A stretch of DNA of 64,000 nucleotides from contig JAWKUK010000012.1 in NCBI GenBank assembly GCA_041398605.1, forward strand, positions 1 to 64,000, given 5' to 3'. The DNA is from JAWKUK01 sp041398605. GTDB taxonomy: Bacteria; Planctomycetota; UBA1135; GCA-002686595. The position numbers and the translations under genes are program-made. Numbering within the stretch: the first letter of the stretch is position 1; each line of letters starts with the position of its first letter. Of the stretch, positions 9,277 through 18,710 are shown in pieces. The notes beneath the pieces are model-generated. The model was not told the origin of the DNA. It saw nothing but the letters and a program-made list of their open reading frames with translations, and did not search any database.

Positions 9277-11195
9277 GTGCGCGCGCCTCGCAAGGCGCCT
9301 GGCGCCGGTGATGCGCCGCTGATGCGTGCGCCCTCGTAGGGGCGCCGCAAGACCCACCAATCGAGGACGATGCAGGTGAGCGCAGCGACGAGCAGGGCGA
9401 GCTCGACCCAAGAGAACCCGGCGCGGATCAGCGCTTCGTTCGCGGTCGCAGGGCGCACGTCGGAGGCGCGTTCGCGCAGGTCGGACTCCGTACGATCCGA
9501 GAGCGAGACCCCGACCTCAGCCAGGAGCTCGCTCGGCGCGCCCGCATCCACGCCGCGCAGCTCGTACACGCCGGGGAGCTCGATGTCGTCGAGGAGCAAC
9601 GCGTCGCTCGCGCGATACGTCGCGTCGACGGGCGTGAGGTCACCGGCGGGCCCGGCGATCCGCTGCCAATGGAACGCGGTCGGCTCCACCGCGCGGTACC
9701 GCAGCGGCTCGCCGAGCGCGAGCGTCGTCGTGGCGGGACCGGGCAGCGCCGCGCGGCGGGCCTCCGCGGCGTTGGCGAGCAAGATCGGCCAGTCCGGCGA
9801 GCGGTGCAAGTTCGAGCGCGCCGCGTCGAGGTTGAAGAGCCACGCGACGCGCGCACCCTCGCGGACTTCGGTCGCGAGCGGGAGCGCGCCGGCGGAGATG
9901 AACGGCGCCCCCTGCAGCGTCGCGTCAGGGTCCGCCGACCAGACGACGCCTTCCAACGTGACGCCACCGAGCAAGGGATGGCTCGGGTCGGTCAGGAACG
10001 GGCCAATGAAGTGGGCGCGTCCAGTGCCCGCGTCGGCGCCCTCTGCGAGCGGTGGGGCGGCGATGCCGAGCACCCAGGCGTCTCCACCGATGAGGCCCGT
10101 CGCGAGCACGAGGTGCGCCGCTGAGGGATTGATCGTGTCGATCGCGTCGGGCACGAGCGCGAGCCAGCCGTCGATGTTCGACGGGTCGGCTGCGGTGTCG
10201 AGGCCCAGGAGCGCGCCGAGCTCGGCAGGCAGCGTCGAGGCGAGGCGCAGGGTGCGGCGCGGCGCGGGCGCGAGCCACGCGATGTCGTCGGCAGCGAGCC
10301 CGTCGTGTTCTCCAGCGGGAGCCTCGAGCTGCGCGACGACGAGCGGTGTGCCGTCGGGTAGGTCGAACGAGACGTGTGACTCGGCGCCGGGCGCGAGCGT
10401 GACCTCGCGGCTCGCGAGCGGAGCCCCTGCGAGGGTGCGGAGGTGGAGCGTCCGCGTCGCGGCGGCGGCGCTCGCGCCGAACCGGCCCGGTGCGCCCGCA
10501 GGTGCGAAGCTCGCGACGGTCAGCGAGGCCCGTTCGGCGCCGCGCGCCGCAGCGACGATCGCGACGTTGGCCGCTGGGCGTCCGACGGCGACGACCTCGA
10601 CTTCGGGCGGAGCGTCCGTGTCGTCTAGCTCGTCGGTGATCAGAGTGACTGCGTTGGCTCCGGACAACTCGAACCCGAGGGCGAGGGCGGGGCCGAGCGC
10701 GTGGTGCGCGCGCCCCGGCGCAAAGTCCGAGAGCGCCTCGCGGGCCTCCAAGGGCAGCGCGGCCGGCCCCGCGAGGACCTCCGGTCGGGCCCCCGAGCCG
10801 ATGACCGTGACGCGTGAGCCGCGCGGCAGGGCGTCGATGCGCTGGCGGGCGGCCTCGAGCGCTCGCTCGGTCGTCGAGGCGCCGTTTGCCGCGGTCGCGC
10901 CCATCGAGGCGGAGCGGTCGAGCACGAGGACGAGGTGGCGCGCCTCGCCGCTCCCAAACGGCCGCGGCGCCGCGAAGACGAGGGCCAGGCAGAGGGCGGC
11001 CAGGACCTCGCACCAGAACGACGCGGACCGCCGCAGCGGCTCGCGCTTGCGGCCGGCCGCCGGCGCGCGGTCCTCGGCGCTCCAAAGGAACACTGCGCTC
11101 ACTGTCCGGGGCCGATAGCGGCGCCGGTACAGGTGCAGGGCGACGACCGCCGGGACGGCGGCCAGCGCGAAGAGGCCGAGGGGGTGCAGGAACAC
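9273..11195 (-). CDS. BatA and VWA domain-containing membrane protein
   Basis: 640 aa. The N-terminus (MFLHPLGLFALAAVPAVVAL, then HLYRRRYRPR) is a BatA-type domain with a membrane helix. A second helix (VLAALCLALVFAAP) leads into a VWA domain with MIDAS LDRSASMG at about residues 92-98 and the TLITDELDD strand. The C-terminal half is a large periplasmic region, closed by a helix near residues 595-615 (WVELALLVAALTCIVLDWWV). The stop overlaps the start of the downstream double-VWA gene by 4 nt, implying translational coupling and a shared complex. The usual MoxR and DUF58 partners are not in the window. Function inferred only as a membrane-bound metal-dependent adhesion/assembly factor. Confidence 0.87.
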   Translation of the reverse strand: MFLHPLGLFALAAVPAVVALHLYRRRYRPRTVSAVFLWSAEDRAPAAGRKREPLRRSASFWCEVLAALCLALVFAAPRPFGSGEARHLVLVLDRSASMGATAANGASTTERALEAARQRIDALPRGSRVTVIGSGARPEVLAGPAALPLEAREALSDFAPGRAHHALGPALALGFELSGANAVTLITDELDDTDAPPEVEVVAVGRPAANVAIVAAARGAERASLTVASFAPAGAPGRFGASAAAATRTLHLRTLAGAPLASREVTLAPGAESHVSFDLPDGTPLVVAQLEAPAGEHDGLAADDIAWLAPAPRRTLRLASTLPAELGALLGLDTAADPSNIDGWLALVPDAIDTINPSAAHLVLATGLIGGDAWVLGIAAPPLAEGADAGTGRAHFIGPFLTDPSHPLLGGVTLEGVVWSADPDATLQGAPFISAGALPLATEVREGARVAWLFNLDAARSNLHRSPDWPILLANAAEARRAALPGPATTTLALGEPLRYRAVEPTAFHWQRIAGPAGDLTPVDATYRASDALLLDDIELPGVYELRGVDAGAPSELLAEVGVSLSDRTESDLRERASDVRPATANEALIRAGFSWVELALLVAALTCIVLDWWVLRRPYEGARISGASPAPGALRGART

Positions 11196-11346
11196 GGTGA
11201 GGCCGGGAGTCTACGCACCCGGGTCCGAGGTGTTCCCTAAAGCCGGCCGAGTTGGGCCGAGTCCCGCTTGGGTTGCCCCGACCGCGACCCCGGGCCCTCG
11301 TGGTCAAGGGCTCGAACCCCCTCGCGTGGTGGCCCCTCTGGACAGA

Positions 11347-11387
11347 CGGCCCGCTGCCGCGCGTCGATGTCGCGCCGCAGCGGGCCG
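11347..11387. terminator. Strong stem-loop after the large cytochrome gene
   Basis: CGGCCCGCTGC (11347-11357) pairs perfectly with GCAGCGGGCCG (11377-11387), with further CG-rich pairing inside the loop. It lies 35 nt beyond the stop of the minus-strand gene ending at 11423, the expected place for an intrinsic terminator. No T tract. Confidence 0.6.
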
Positions 11388-11422
11388 CTAGGTGGCGGAG
11401 CGCGCGTGCGCGCTCAGCCGGG

Positions 11423-14400
11423 TCACGGCGAGATGAGGCCGCGGTTCTCGACCGCGGTCATCGGCATGTTGTAGCTCACGATCGAGCCCGGCCAGAAGGT
11501 GTTCGCGGCCTGCGCGGGGCTCGCGTTGAGGTCGTGCTCGAACACCCCAATGATGTTGAGCTTGATCTCTTGCGTCGGCGCGAGGGGCGCGTTGAGCCTG
11601 AACGCGAAGCTCACCGCGCCGCTCGCTGTCGAAGCGGTCGAGAGCACGTATGGCCCAGCCAAGCCGCTCCCGCCCAGGGTGCCCGCGAACGGGCTGCCTG
11701 GGAAGAGGATCGAGCTCACGATGTTTGTCGCAGGCGCAAGGGCGAGCCCCGTCGTCCCGCCGGACTGCACCGGCACGACGCTCCAGGTGTCTGCGACCGT
11801 GTCGTGCAGGAGCACCTGGGCCGCGATGACTTGGTTCTGGTGCGGCGTCGTCGAGCCGTTCGGTCGGTCCAGCGGATTCGTCGAGGCATAGAGCGTGAGC
11901 AGCGCCGGCTCGCCGTCGAGCCGTGCTGTTGCCTTCGCCGTTGCCGTGAACTTCGGGCCAACGGCCGACTGTCCAGGCGCCCACGCGAGGTCCTCGACGA
12001 TGCGAGACAACGCCGCGGGATTGAGCCCCCCGTTCGCTGCGCGCCACGTCGACGGGATCTCCAAGTACGGCGCAGGCACTTGTTGGTCAAGCGTCGTGAC
12101 CGTCCCGCTCAACGGCTGCGTCGCCGAGTTCCCCGCGTAGTCCGTCATCTTGACCGAGACCTGGTACTGGAAGGGGATCCCGATCAGCACGGGCATCGGA
12201 TATCCGAGGAGGCTGCTGAAGACGACCGCCGGCAACGACCCCTGCAGCCGTTGCACGGTCACTGTGTCGAAGGCACGGAACGCGCGACGCACCTCCGTCA
12301 CGCTGTGCTGCGTGAGCGGGTTGGTCGCCGTGATCTCGAGCGTCGCTGGCTCGTCGAACACCATGACGAGCTTCGCGAACGTCGCGCCTTCGTGCTCGAC
12401 CCGCGAGTAGAGCATCTGCGGCGCGGTCGTATCGCTCGTCGGAGCGTCGACGACGTGCGGGTTCATGCCATGCAAGACCTCATAGCCATCGGGATACCGG
12501 TCCAGATCGGACGAGTAGCGATCCGGGTTGGTCGGCGGATTCTGCGCGGCCTCGGCGAGGTCCGTCAGGCCGTCGTCGTCCCGGTCCACCGCGAAGCGGA
12601 TCGCGTTGCCCGGCGGCAGGCCGACCAGCGAGAACGTCGCGCGGCCCTCCTGCGCGTCCTTGACCAGCGCGGCCCAGGTCTGGCTCCCCGTGACGCCATC
12701 GGGAAAGGTCACGCTGCCGTCGCTCGGGAGGAACACGCCGAGCACCGGTGCATAGAACCAGGTCAGGTCGTGGACCGCGCCCTGGAGGTCCTCATGCGAC
12801 CCGATGATCGCCAGGCTGACCCAGTGATCGGCGGTGAAGGAGGAGCCTGCTTGCCCGGTGATCATGCGCGCCTCGATGTCGAGCGCGTCCTGGTCTGAGG
12901 TGTTCGCGTCGATCGTGTAGACGTGGTGCGCGACCGGGGCGATGCCTTCGTCGAACTGGGCGACAAACGCGGCGATGTGCTCCTCTTCGTCCTCTTGGAG
13001 CGTGAAGCCTGCGCGACGCAGGAAGTCGAGGACGCTCGCGTTGTCACCGTCGTGGGAGATCCCGAAGCCCCCGCGCAGCGTCCTGAACGTCGCGCCCCCG
13101 TAGGTGAAGTCGACGAGGTCCTGTTGCTTCGAGAAGAGCTGGCGCAGGTGCGCGACGTCCATGGTCGTGTTGGTCGGCACCGGCGAGAAGTCGTCGAACC
13201 CCGGGTCGCCGCTCGTGCCCGACGGCATCGCGTGGCACTCGACGCAGCTAAAGCGTCCGAGCAGGGTGTTGGGCTTCGAGAGGAGCGTCTGGCCGATGCT
13301 CGCCTTCGGGACGACGCTGCTGGTCGTCGGGATGAACGACTCCTGCGGGCGGCTGAACGCGTCGTCCAGCATGCGAGACTCGTGCTGCAGCGGGTTCGCG
13401 TGGGCCTGGAGCGAGAAGACAAACGCCTTGAACTTGTCGAGGTCGCCGCCGTCCGGACTCGTCGACAGCTCCGCGCCGCCGAGCAGCCCTTTGAACGCGC
13501 CATTGAAGGCTTCGAGGTCGCGCTCGCCGCGCCAGTGGTAGGGGAACGTGTCCTCGATGCTCTTCAGGCTCTGCGTGACCATCATGTCCTTGTGGTCGTG
13601 CGGGAAGTCTTGGATGCTCCAGCCGAGCAGGTCCATGCCGCCGCCCGGGTGGCAGTGGTTGCAGGTGAACCGTCCATCGGCCGAGTTGTCCGCGTCATAG
13701 AAGATCTCGCGGCCGCGCTTCAGCGCCGGAGGCAGCGGGTCGGCGCCGAGCTCGAAGGTCCCGATCAGCGCCGTGCCCGGGCTGACGACGCCGACAGGGG
13801 CCGTCGTCGTGTTCGCGATCGCGGTCACGAGCGCGCCCACGTCGTACGCGCGCACCTCGTTTGTGCCCCAGCAGTACACGAAGAGGATCGAGCTGCCGAA
13901 CCCGAACGTCAGCTGCCGCGGGATGCTCCCTGGCGGGAGCTCCAGGTCGCCGAAGCGCGAGCCATCGGGCAGCGTGACTCGCACTTGGTCGCTCGCTGCG
14001 CCCGCGATGGCCGCGAAGCCGCTCGGGTGGAAGCCGATGGCGTAGGGGAACGAGACCGAGAACGCGCTGTTGTACCCTGTGCCGCCGGGCGCGAGGTCGA
14101 GGTCGATCACCGTGTGCGAATAGGGCAGGGGCGTAGCGCCGCCGTTCGGCGCGTCGGCGATGGTCAAGATGTTGCGCGCGAACTTGCCCTTCTGCAGCGG
14201 CTCCGTCAACGCAGCCGCGTTGCGGGAGTCGACGCCGACGAGCCAGTACTTGCCCGTCGTAGGGTGCTTGCCGTGCGCCATTTGGAGCGTGGCGAGGTTG
14301 CGGAGCACCGGCACGGCCCCGAGGACCACGGGCCCGGTCGGTGACGTGTAGGGCGTGATCTCGAAGAGGTCCTCGTCGGGGAGCAAGCCGGCCGGATCGA

Positions 14401-15160
14401 ACGTGTGGAAGTCGGTCGGAGTCGCGACCGCGGCGGGGACGGGCCCGCTTGGAGCCGGCGAGATGATCTGGAGCGCGGCCTGCGTGCCCGTCCCGTTGCC
14501 CGAGAGCTCCGGCGCCACGTAGACGCGATCGTCGCCGAGGCCGGCTTGGCCGAGGTCGACGTAGAGGAAGCGCGGCCGCTGCGACGCGACCGTGAACGTC
14601 GCGCGCAGGTCGAGGTCGGGCAGGCCGTATTGCTGGACCGTGTTGTTCCCGGGCAGCGAGACGAACACGACGCCGAGGTCTTGGTGCACCACCATGTCGC
14701 CTGGCTCGGCGGGCAAGGTCACGCTGTTCGTGATGCGCATCGTGCTCAGGTCGTGGAGCGCGAGCGCGTGGGACCCGCCGCCCAAGACCACCGCGTACTC
14801 GATCGGACCGAGGTGCCCGCCTTCCCAGAGGTAGGTGCCGAAAGAGATCGGGTTGTTGACCGTCGGGGAGGACGTCGTCGGGAACACCGCCGGCGAGCCA
14901 ACGCCTGCCTGGCCGTCCCAGCGCACGATTCGGCTCCCGTGTGTGTTCAGCATCAACACACGGCCGCCCGGAGAGACCTCGACGCCGCGGACCGTCTCCA
15001 CGTTGAAGTTGGTCGCGGAGCGGTAGGTGTTCGTGAGCTCGAGGTAGTCCGTGAAGCGCTGCTGAGGCTCGGTGAGCGCAGCGGTCGCAGTGAGGGGAAT
15101 GAGCGCGGTCGCCCACAGGCCTCTGCGCCTCGTGGGTTGGACTCGATGGTGAGAGTGCAT
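11423..15160 (-). CDS. Very large secreted propeller / diheme cytochrome-like protein
   Basis: 1245 aa from the ATG at 15160, chosen because a basic plus hydrophobic signal sequence follows (MHSHHRVQPTRRRGLWATAL...); the 112 extra upstream codons look non-coding. The N-terminal half resembles a beta-propeller (RGVEVSPGGRVLMLNTHGS, IVVSLPGNN-like strands such as VVFVSLPGNNTVQQYGLPD). Two heme-binding CxxCH motifs, FTCNHCHPGG near residue 499 and FSCVECHAMP near 640, sit in a MauG/cytochrome c peroxidase-like arrangement. A calcium-type DRDDDGLTD repeat is near 860, followed by an Ig-like region. It is divergent from a sigma factor. Probably periplasmic or outer-surface; redox function is inferred from the heme motifs. 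No shared C-terminal module. Confidence 0.85.
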   Translation of the reverse strand: MHSHHRVQPTRRRGLWATALIPLTATAALTEPQQRFTDYLELTNTYRSATNFNVETVRGVEVSPGGRVLMLNTHGSRIVRWDGQAGVGSPAVFPTTSSPTVNNPISFGTYLWEGGHLGPIEYAVVLGGGSHALALHDLSTMRITNSVTLPAEPGDMVVHQDLGVVFVSLPGNNTVQQYGLPDLDLRATFTVASQRPRFLYVDLGQAGLGDDRVYVAPELSGNGTGTQAALQIISPAPSGPVPAAVATPTDFHTFDPAGLLPDEDLFEITPYTSPTGPVVLGAVPVLRNLATLQMAHGKHPTTGKYWLVGVDSRNAAALTEPLQKGKFARNILTIADAPNGGATPLPYSHTVIDLDLAPGGTGYNSAFSVSFPYAIGFHPSGFAAIAGAASDQVRVTLPDGSRFGDLELPPGSIPRQLTFGFGSSILFVYCWGTNEVRAYDVGALVTAIANTTTAPVGVVSPGTALIGTFELGADPLPPALKRGREIFYDADNSADGRFTCNHCHPGGGMDLLGWSIQDFPHDHKDMMVTQSLKSIEDTFPYHWRGERDLEAFNGAFKGLLGGAELSTSPDGGDLDKFKAFVFSLQAHANPLQHESRMLDDAFSRPQESFIPTTSSVVPKASIGQTLLSKPNTLLGRFSCVECHAMPSGTSGDPGFDDFSPVPTNTTMDVAHLRQLFSKQQDLVDFTYGGATFRTLRGGFGISHDGDNASVLDFLRRAGFTLQEDEEEHIAAFVAQFDEGIAPVAHHVYTIDANTSDQDALDIEARMITGQAGSSFTADHWVSLAIIGSHEDLQGAVHDLTWFYAPVLGVFLPSDGSVTFPDGVTGSQTWAALVKDAQEGRATFSLVGLPPGNAIRFAVDRDDDGLTDLAEAAQNPPTNPDRYSSDLDRYPDGYEVLHGMNPHVVDAPTSDTTAPQMLYSRVEHEGATFAKLVMVFDEPATLEITATNPLTQHSVTEVRRAFRAFDTVTVQRLQGSLPAVVFSSLLGYPMPVLIGIPFQYQVSVKMTDYAGNSATQPLSGTVTTLDQQVPAPYLEIPSTWRAANGGLNPAALSRIVEDLAWAPGQSAVGPKFTATAKATARLDGEPALLTLYASTNPLDRPNGSTTPHQNQVIAAQVLLHDTVADTWSVVPVQSGGTTGLALAPATNIVSSILFPGSPFAGTLGGSGLAGPYVLSTASTASGAVSFAFRLNAPLAPTQEIKLNIIGVFEHDLNASPAQAANTFWPGSIVSYNMPMTAVENRGLISP

Positions 15161-15518
15161 AGGTCGGTTGGATCTCGGCTTGGACCTTCCCGGCGTCGCG
15201 CAGCGGTGGAGACCGCGTGTCGTGCCGTCCTGGGCGCGCGCCATGGAGCTCGACGGGGAAGGGTGCCGCTGGTTGGAGGGGCGGACTGGGCGCACGCGCG
15301 GACACCCCGTTCGTGTGCGGCGGTTCGATTTGGTCACCTCAATCGCGCGTTTCCTGGCCGGGCCCTCTGCGGCGCGTGCAGCGCCTGCTTGGCCCGCGGC
15401 CTTGGCGGTCCTGACGCGCTCCCAGGTTTCCCACGGAATCCGTGCTCCATCGGCCGGCGGACGCCGCCGTGGCGTGGGCGTGGCGCGGTTTGCCACGCGT
15501 CACATGGAGGACGAAGTC
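15161..15518. other. Divergent intergenic region upstream of cytochrome and sigma genes
   Basis: 358 bp that must hold the promoters of both divergent genes; no confident -35/-10 pair is visible at this GC content. A small stem, GCGTGGC (15478-15484) with GCCACGC (15492-15498), sits just upstream of the sigma-factor ribosome binding site. No gene seen. Confidence 0.5.
15506..15510 (+). promoter_or_regulatory. Shine-Dalgarno GGAGG that sets the sigma-factor start
   Basis: GGAGG ends 8 nt before an in-frame GTG at 15519. The ATG at 15504 overlaps this motif and has no ribosome binding site of its own, so the GTG is the preferred start. Confidence 0.65.
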
Positions 15519-16160
15519 GTGAGAGACCATCGGCGCACAAGCGTCGCCCAAGAGGCGCGAGTTGCCGCGCGCGGCGCCTGCATCGAGGGCGCACAGCTCC
15601 TGGCGTGCATGTCCTATGTCCGCCGCTTTCTCGCCAGGCGGAACGCGCGGCTCGGCGGTCCGCTCGACCCTGGTGATCTAGAAGACCTGGCGCAAGAGGT
15701 CTTCCTGCGGGTCTGGCGCGGCCGCGCGGGGTTTCGCCATGAAGCCACGCTCGAGGCGTGGGTGGGACGGTTCTGCTTGCTCACGCTGGTCGATGAGCTG
15801 CGACAGAGGCGCGTCCGCGCGATGGTGAGCCTCGACGACCATGAGGTCTCCTCGCGCGAGCTCGAGCAGGTCGAAGAGCGCATCGACTTGCAGGACACGC
15901 CGATCCTCTTGCCAGAGCTCGAGGCGCGGGCGGTGATGCTCAGGCTGCACGCGGCGTTGACCTACGCCGACGCCGCGCACCGCTTGGGCTGCAGTCAGAC
16001 CGCGGTCAAGGCCGCCTACGGCCGAGGCCTCGAGCGGATCCGCTATCAGCTCTGTCGCCCGCGTGGCGCACGCCGTGCATGTCGGAGCACAGCCATGCGG
16101 CTCCTCTTGAGCGACGACGGAGCGCTCGCAGTCGCCGCTGCGGCGACGACCGTGAGCTGA
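15519..16160 (+). CDS. Sigma-70 family RNA polymerase sigma factor (ECF-like)
   Basis: 213 aa from the GTG at 15519, or 218 aa from the ATG at 15504. Region 2 is visible as YVRRFLARRN, LEDLAQEVFLRVWRG and LEAWVGRFCLLTLVDELRQRR. Region 4 is the helix-turn-helix TYADAAHRLGCSQTAVKAAYGRGLERIRY. There is no sigma region 3, as in extracytoplasmic-function factors. A short C-terminal extension of about 30 residues follows region 4. No anti-sigma gene is adjacent; the divergent neighbour is the large secreted cytochrome, a candidate target. It ends 33 nt before a convergent secreted-protein gene. Confidence 0.85.
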   Translation: MRDHRRTSVAQEARVAARGACIEGAQLLACMSYVRRFLARRNARLGGPLDPGDLEDLAQEVFLRVWRGRAGFRHEATLEAWVGRFCLLTLVDELRQRRVRAMVSLDDHEVSSRELEQVEERIDLQDTPILLPELEARAVMLRLHAALTYADAAHRLGCSQTAVKAAYGRGLERIRYQLCRPRGARRACRSTAMRLLLSDDGALAVAAAATTVS

Positions 16161-16193
16161 TCTCCAGCGGCGACGCAGAGCGCTCGAGCGCGC

Positions 16194-17984
16194 TCAGCGC
16201 AGCGTCACGCCCCAGCACTCGCTCATGTTCGACAGGACGGTGCTCGGCGTGTTGTCTCGGTGCCAGTACTGGAAGTACCAGGTCGCGCCCGGGTATCCAG
16301 GGACCTGCGCGCCGTTGTAGGGATAGCCCCCGGTGCCGAAGGTCGTGTGCACGGTGCCCAAAGTGCCGGAGTTCAGCACCGTCAGCGAGTAACGCCCGAT
16401 CGCTCCATTGAGGCAGAGGGCCACGCTCGATCCGCCCGGGGGCAGGATGTAGAACGTGCTCTCCGAGACAATGAAGTAACCAAAGGACTGCGTCGGAAGC
16501 CGATCGACCGAGAGCGACAGGTTGCCGGTCAGGAACGTCGGGTCACCCTCGATATGCAGGCGGGCCGCGCGCCCCGTCGAGTTCGGCAGCGCGGTGCACA
16601 CCGGCGAGATCCCGGCCTGCGACTCGCACGCGTCGGGGTAGAGGTCGTGGTCGACATCGCGCGTCGGATCGAGGCTCGCGACCCTCACGCTCTCCGCGCC
16701 CGGGGCGCCGATCGCGATGACCCAGTCGTTCACTGCGAGCCCCGTCCCGGCCCGGGCCTGCGAGGTGGAGGGCAGCATCGTCAGCAGCCAATCGACCTTC
16801 GACCACGGCTGGTTCGGCGCGAGGTTCGCCACGCGTGACCGCCCGTACACCGCCCCGCCCTGGGTGACGCCGCCGATGGCGTCGTTTGGGGCACCGATGA
16901 ACGCGCCGAGGTGCGAGACCGCCACGGTCGCGCCAAAGCCGCTCACGACGTGCGGCGCGGAGGGCGAAGGGATGCGCTCGCGCGCCGCGTTGTAGCGGGC
17001 GTAATAGGTCGCAGAGCCGGTGCTTCCGCCGGCGACGTCCACGCCGCGTTCGCCGATGATCAGCTTCTCGCCGCGTGCCGCGAGCGACCAGCCAAAGTGA
17101 TCGAGGGCGGCGCCGCCCGTGTCCATGCGTTGGGAGGCGAGCACCCACGCCGGCGGCGCGCCAGCCGTCCATTCGTAGACGTTCACGACGCCCTGGCCTG
17201 ACGTCGCGCTGAGCGAGCCGGGGTCCCCGACGTACAGCACGACGTCCGCCATCGTCGTCAGCATCGATGTGCGCGCTCCAATCGCCACCGAGTGACCGAA
17301 CGTACCGTTCCCCGTCGGGCCCGGCGTCAAGGTGTCGGTGATCGTCCAACCCAGGGGCCCGGTGCGTTGCGCGAGGTGCACCTGGCCATCAGCGATCGCT
17401 TCGCCGATCGCGAGGAGGTCGCCAGAGAACGCGATGGAGACGCCAAAGCGCCCAGTCGCGGTCGCCACGGGCGGAACGATGGGCGCTGCTTCGATCCAGC
17501 CCGCGTTGGTCCGGTAGAAGGGGCGCACCGTTCCGTTCCCGTTGACCACGTCGTCGGGCCACGCGCAGAACGCCCAGAGTGTGCCGGCGCTGTCATGCCC
17601 GAGGGCGACGGACGATGCGAACCCAGCGGCGCTCTGCTGTGGGTGCGGCGTCGGCACGAGGACCCCGTCCGGGACCCACGCGCGGGTCAGCGAGTCGACG
17701 ACGAAGACCTCGGCGCGTCCGAAGGGAGAGAACGTGCTCGGCGAGGTCGGCGACTCCGATGGCTCGGGGGCCGCGACGAGCAGCGTGTGACTGTCGAGCG
17801 CGAGCGCGCTGCCAAAGCCTCCCCCGATCCCGCTGCTCGGGAGGACTTGGGTGGTCAGGGGTGGGCGGCAGTCTTGGGCAGACAGGCGAGGGGTCGGCGC
17901 GACCGCGAACAAGCAGAGCAGCGCGGGCGCGCGCAGGGCGCGGCCCGCCTGGCGGGCGGAGCGAACACGAATCTTGGCAAGCAT
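16194..17984 (-). CDS. Secreted FG-GAP/propeller-like protein with shared C-terminal module
   Basis: 596 aa from the ATG at 17984, where a signal peptide begins (MLAKIRVRSARQAGRALRAP, hydrophobic, then LSAQ); 173 upstream codons in the same frame look non-coding. The body consists of repeated strands of integrin-alpha/FG-GAP type (FGSALALDSHTLLVAAPEP, FASSVALGHDSAGTL, FGVSIAFSGDLLAIGE, FGHSVAIGARTSM, FGWSLAARGEKLIIGE), forming a likely seven-bladed propeller. From about residue 465 (VCTALPNSTG) the shared module runs to the end, ending FQYWHRD with a divergent SNMSECWGVTLR. Exported; ligand unknown. Confidence 0.82.
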   Translation of the reverse strand: MLAKIRVRSARQAGRALRAPALLCLFAVAPTPRLSAQDCRPPLTTQVLPSSGIGGGFGSALALDSHTLLVAAPEPSESPTSPSTFSPFGRAEVFVVDSLTRAWVPDGVLVPTPHPQQSAAGFASSVALGHDSAGTLWAFCAWPDDVVNGNGTVRPFYRTNAGWIEAAPIVPPVATATGRFGVSIAFSGDLLAIGEAIADGQVHLAQRTGPLGWTITDTLTPGPTGNGTFGHSVAIGARTSMLTTMADVVLYVGDPGSLSATSGQGVVNVYEWTAGAPPAWVLASQRMDTGGAALDHFGWSLAARGEKLIIGERGVDVAGGSTGSATYYARYNAARERIPSPSAPHVVSGFGATVAVSHLGAFIGAPNDAIGGVTQGGAVYGRSRVANLAPNQPWSKVDWLLTMLPSTSQARAGTGLAVNDWVIAIGAPGAESVRVASLDPTRDVDHDLYPDACESQAGISPVCTALPNSTGRAARLHIEGDPTFLTGNLSLSVDRLPTQSFGYFIVSESTFYILPPGGSSVALCLNGAIGRYSLTVLNSGTLGTVHTTFGTGGYPYNGAQVPGYPGATWYFQYWHRDNTPSTVLSNMSECWGVTLR

Positions 17985-18194
17985 GGTGGTCCTCGTAGCT
18001 GGCCGGAACGGGCCGCGCTCCATCCTGACAGATCGAGGCCAGCCTGCCAGCCCTTGGGCGGGCTCCCGGGGATCACCTGGCCACATTGCGGCATCTGGGC
18101 GGCCTCTGGGGATCGGTTGGGACACGGGGACTCGCCGGCTCGACGCGCCCCCGAGGCCCGTGGCACGGGATCCCCGGTACGATCTTGCGCCGCG

Positions 18195-18617
18195 ATGCCT
18201 GCCCCGTCGTTCGCCTCTGAGCTGCCCCCCGCAGCCCGCCGGTCCGTCGTTCCGTTCGGCCTCCTCGTCGGATACTTCGCGCTCGGTCGGCTGATCGAGG
18301 CCAACCCCGACCAGGCCACGCTGTTCGGAGTCCACGGGCCAGCGTGCCCCTCGACCTGGTTCGTCGGCAGCGCAGGCTGCCCCGGCTGCGGGCTCACGCG
18401 CGCCACCGGGCTCCTCTTCGATGGCCAATGGTCGGCCGCGCACCAGGTTCACCCCGCGGTCAGCTGCGTCGCCTTGCTCGCCGCCCTGGCCCTCGCGCTG
18501 CACGCCCTGGTCCTGTATAGGCGCGAGCGCCCCGAATGGGTGGACGGCGCCCTGCGTACAGGGCGAGCGCTGCTCGCCCTAGCGCTCGTCGTGGGCTGGG
18601 CCGTGCGCCTCGCTTGA
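18195..18617 (+). CDS. DUF2752 family small membrane protein
   Basis: 140 aa. The diagnostic DUF2752 motif GCPGCGLTRATG is at residues 61-72. Hydrophobic segments lie at about 20-32, 85-105 and 120-138. The start ATG at 18195 is taken because upstream sequence loses coding character; no strong Shine-Dalgarno is visible. It heads a plus-strand cluster with a GYF-domain protein, an unknown protein and a CPBP protease; the gap to the next gene is 93 nt. The function of DUF2752 is not established. The conserved Cys pair suggests metal binding or redox, an inference only. Confidence 0.85.
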   Translation: MPAPSFASELPPAARRSVVPFGLLVGYFALGRLIEANPDQATLFGVHGPACPSTWFVGSAGCPGCGLTRATGLLFDGQWSAAHQVHPAVSCVALLAALALALHALVLYRRERPEWVDGALRTGRALLALALVVGWAVRLA

Positions 18618-18710
18618 CGCGCGCCAGCGCGCGCTCCGCTCACCGCCCACTCCTCTCCTCTGTCCCCAAGCTTCACCCCGGTCGAGGACCGGCCCCCGCG
18701 CAATTCGTTC

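Noticed and set aside
11285..11330. tRNA-like T-arm (GGTTCGAGC on the minus strand)
   Set aside because: No matching acceptor, anticodon or D arm can be drawn around it; the stem pairing is poor.
15161..15496. N-terminal extension of the large cytochrome gene
   Set aside because: 112 Arg/Pro-rich codons precede a clear signal peptide at 15160. They also cross the divergent promoter region.
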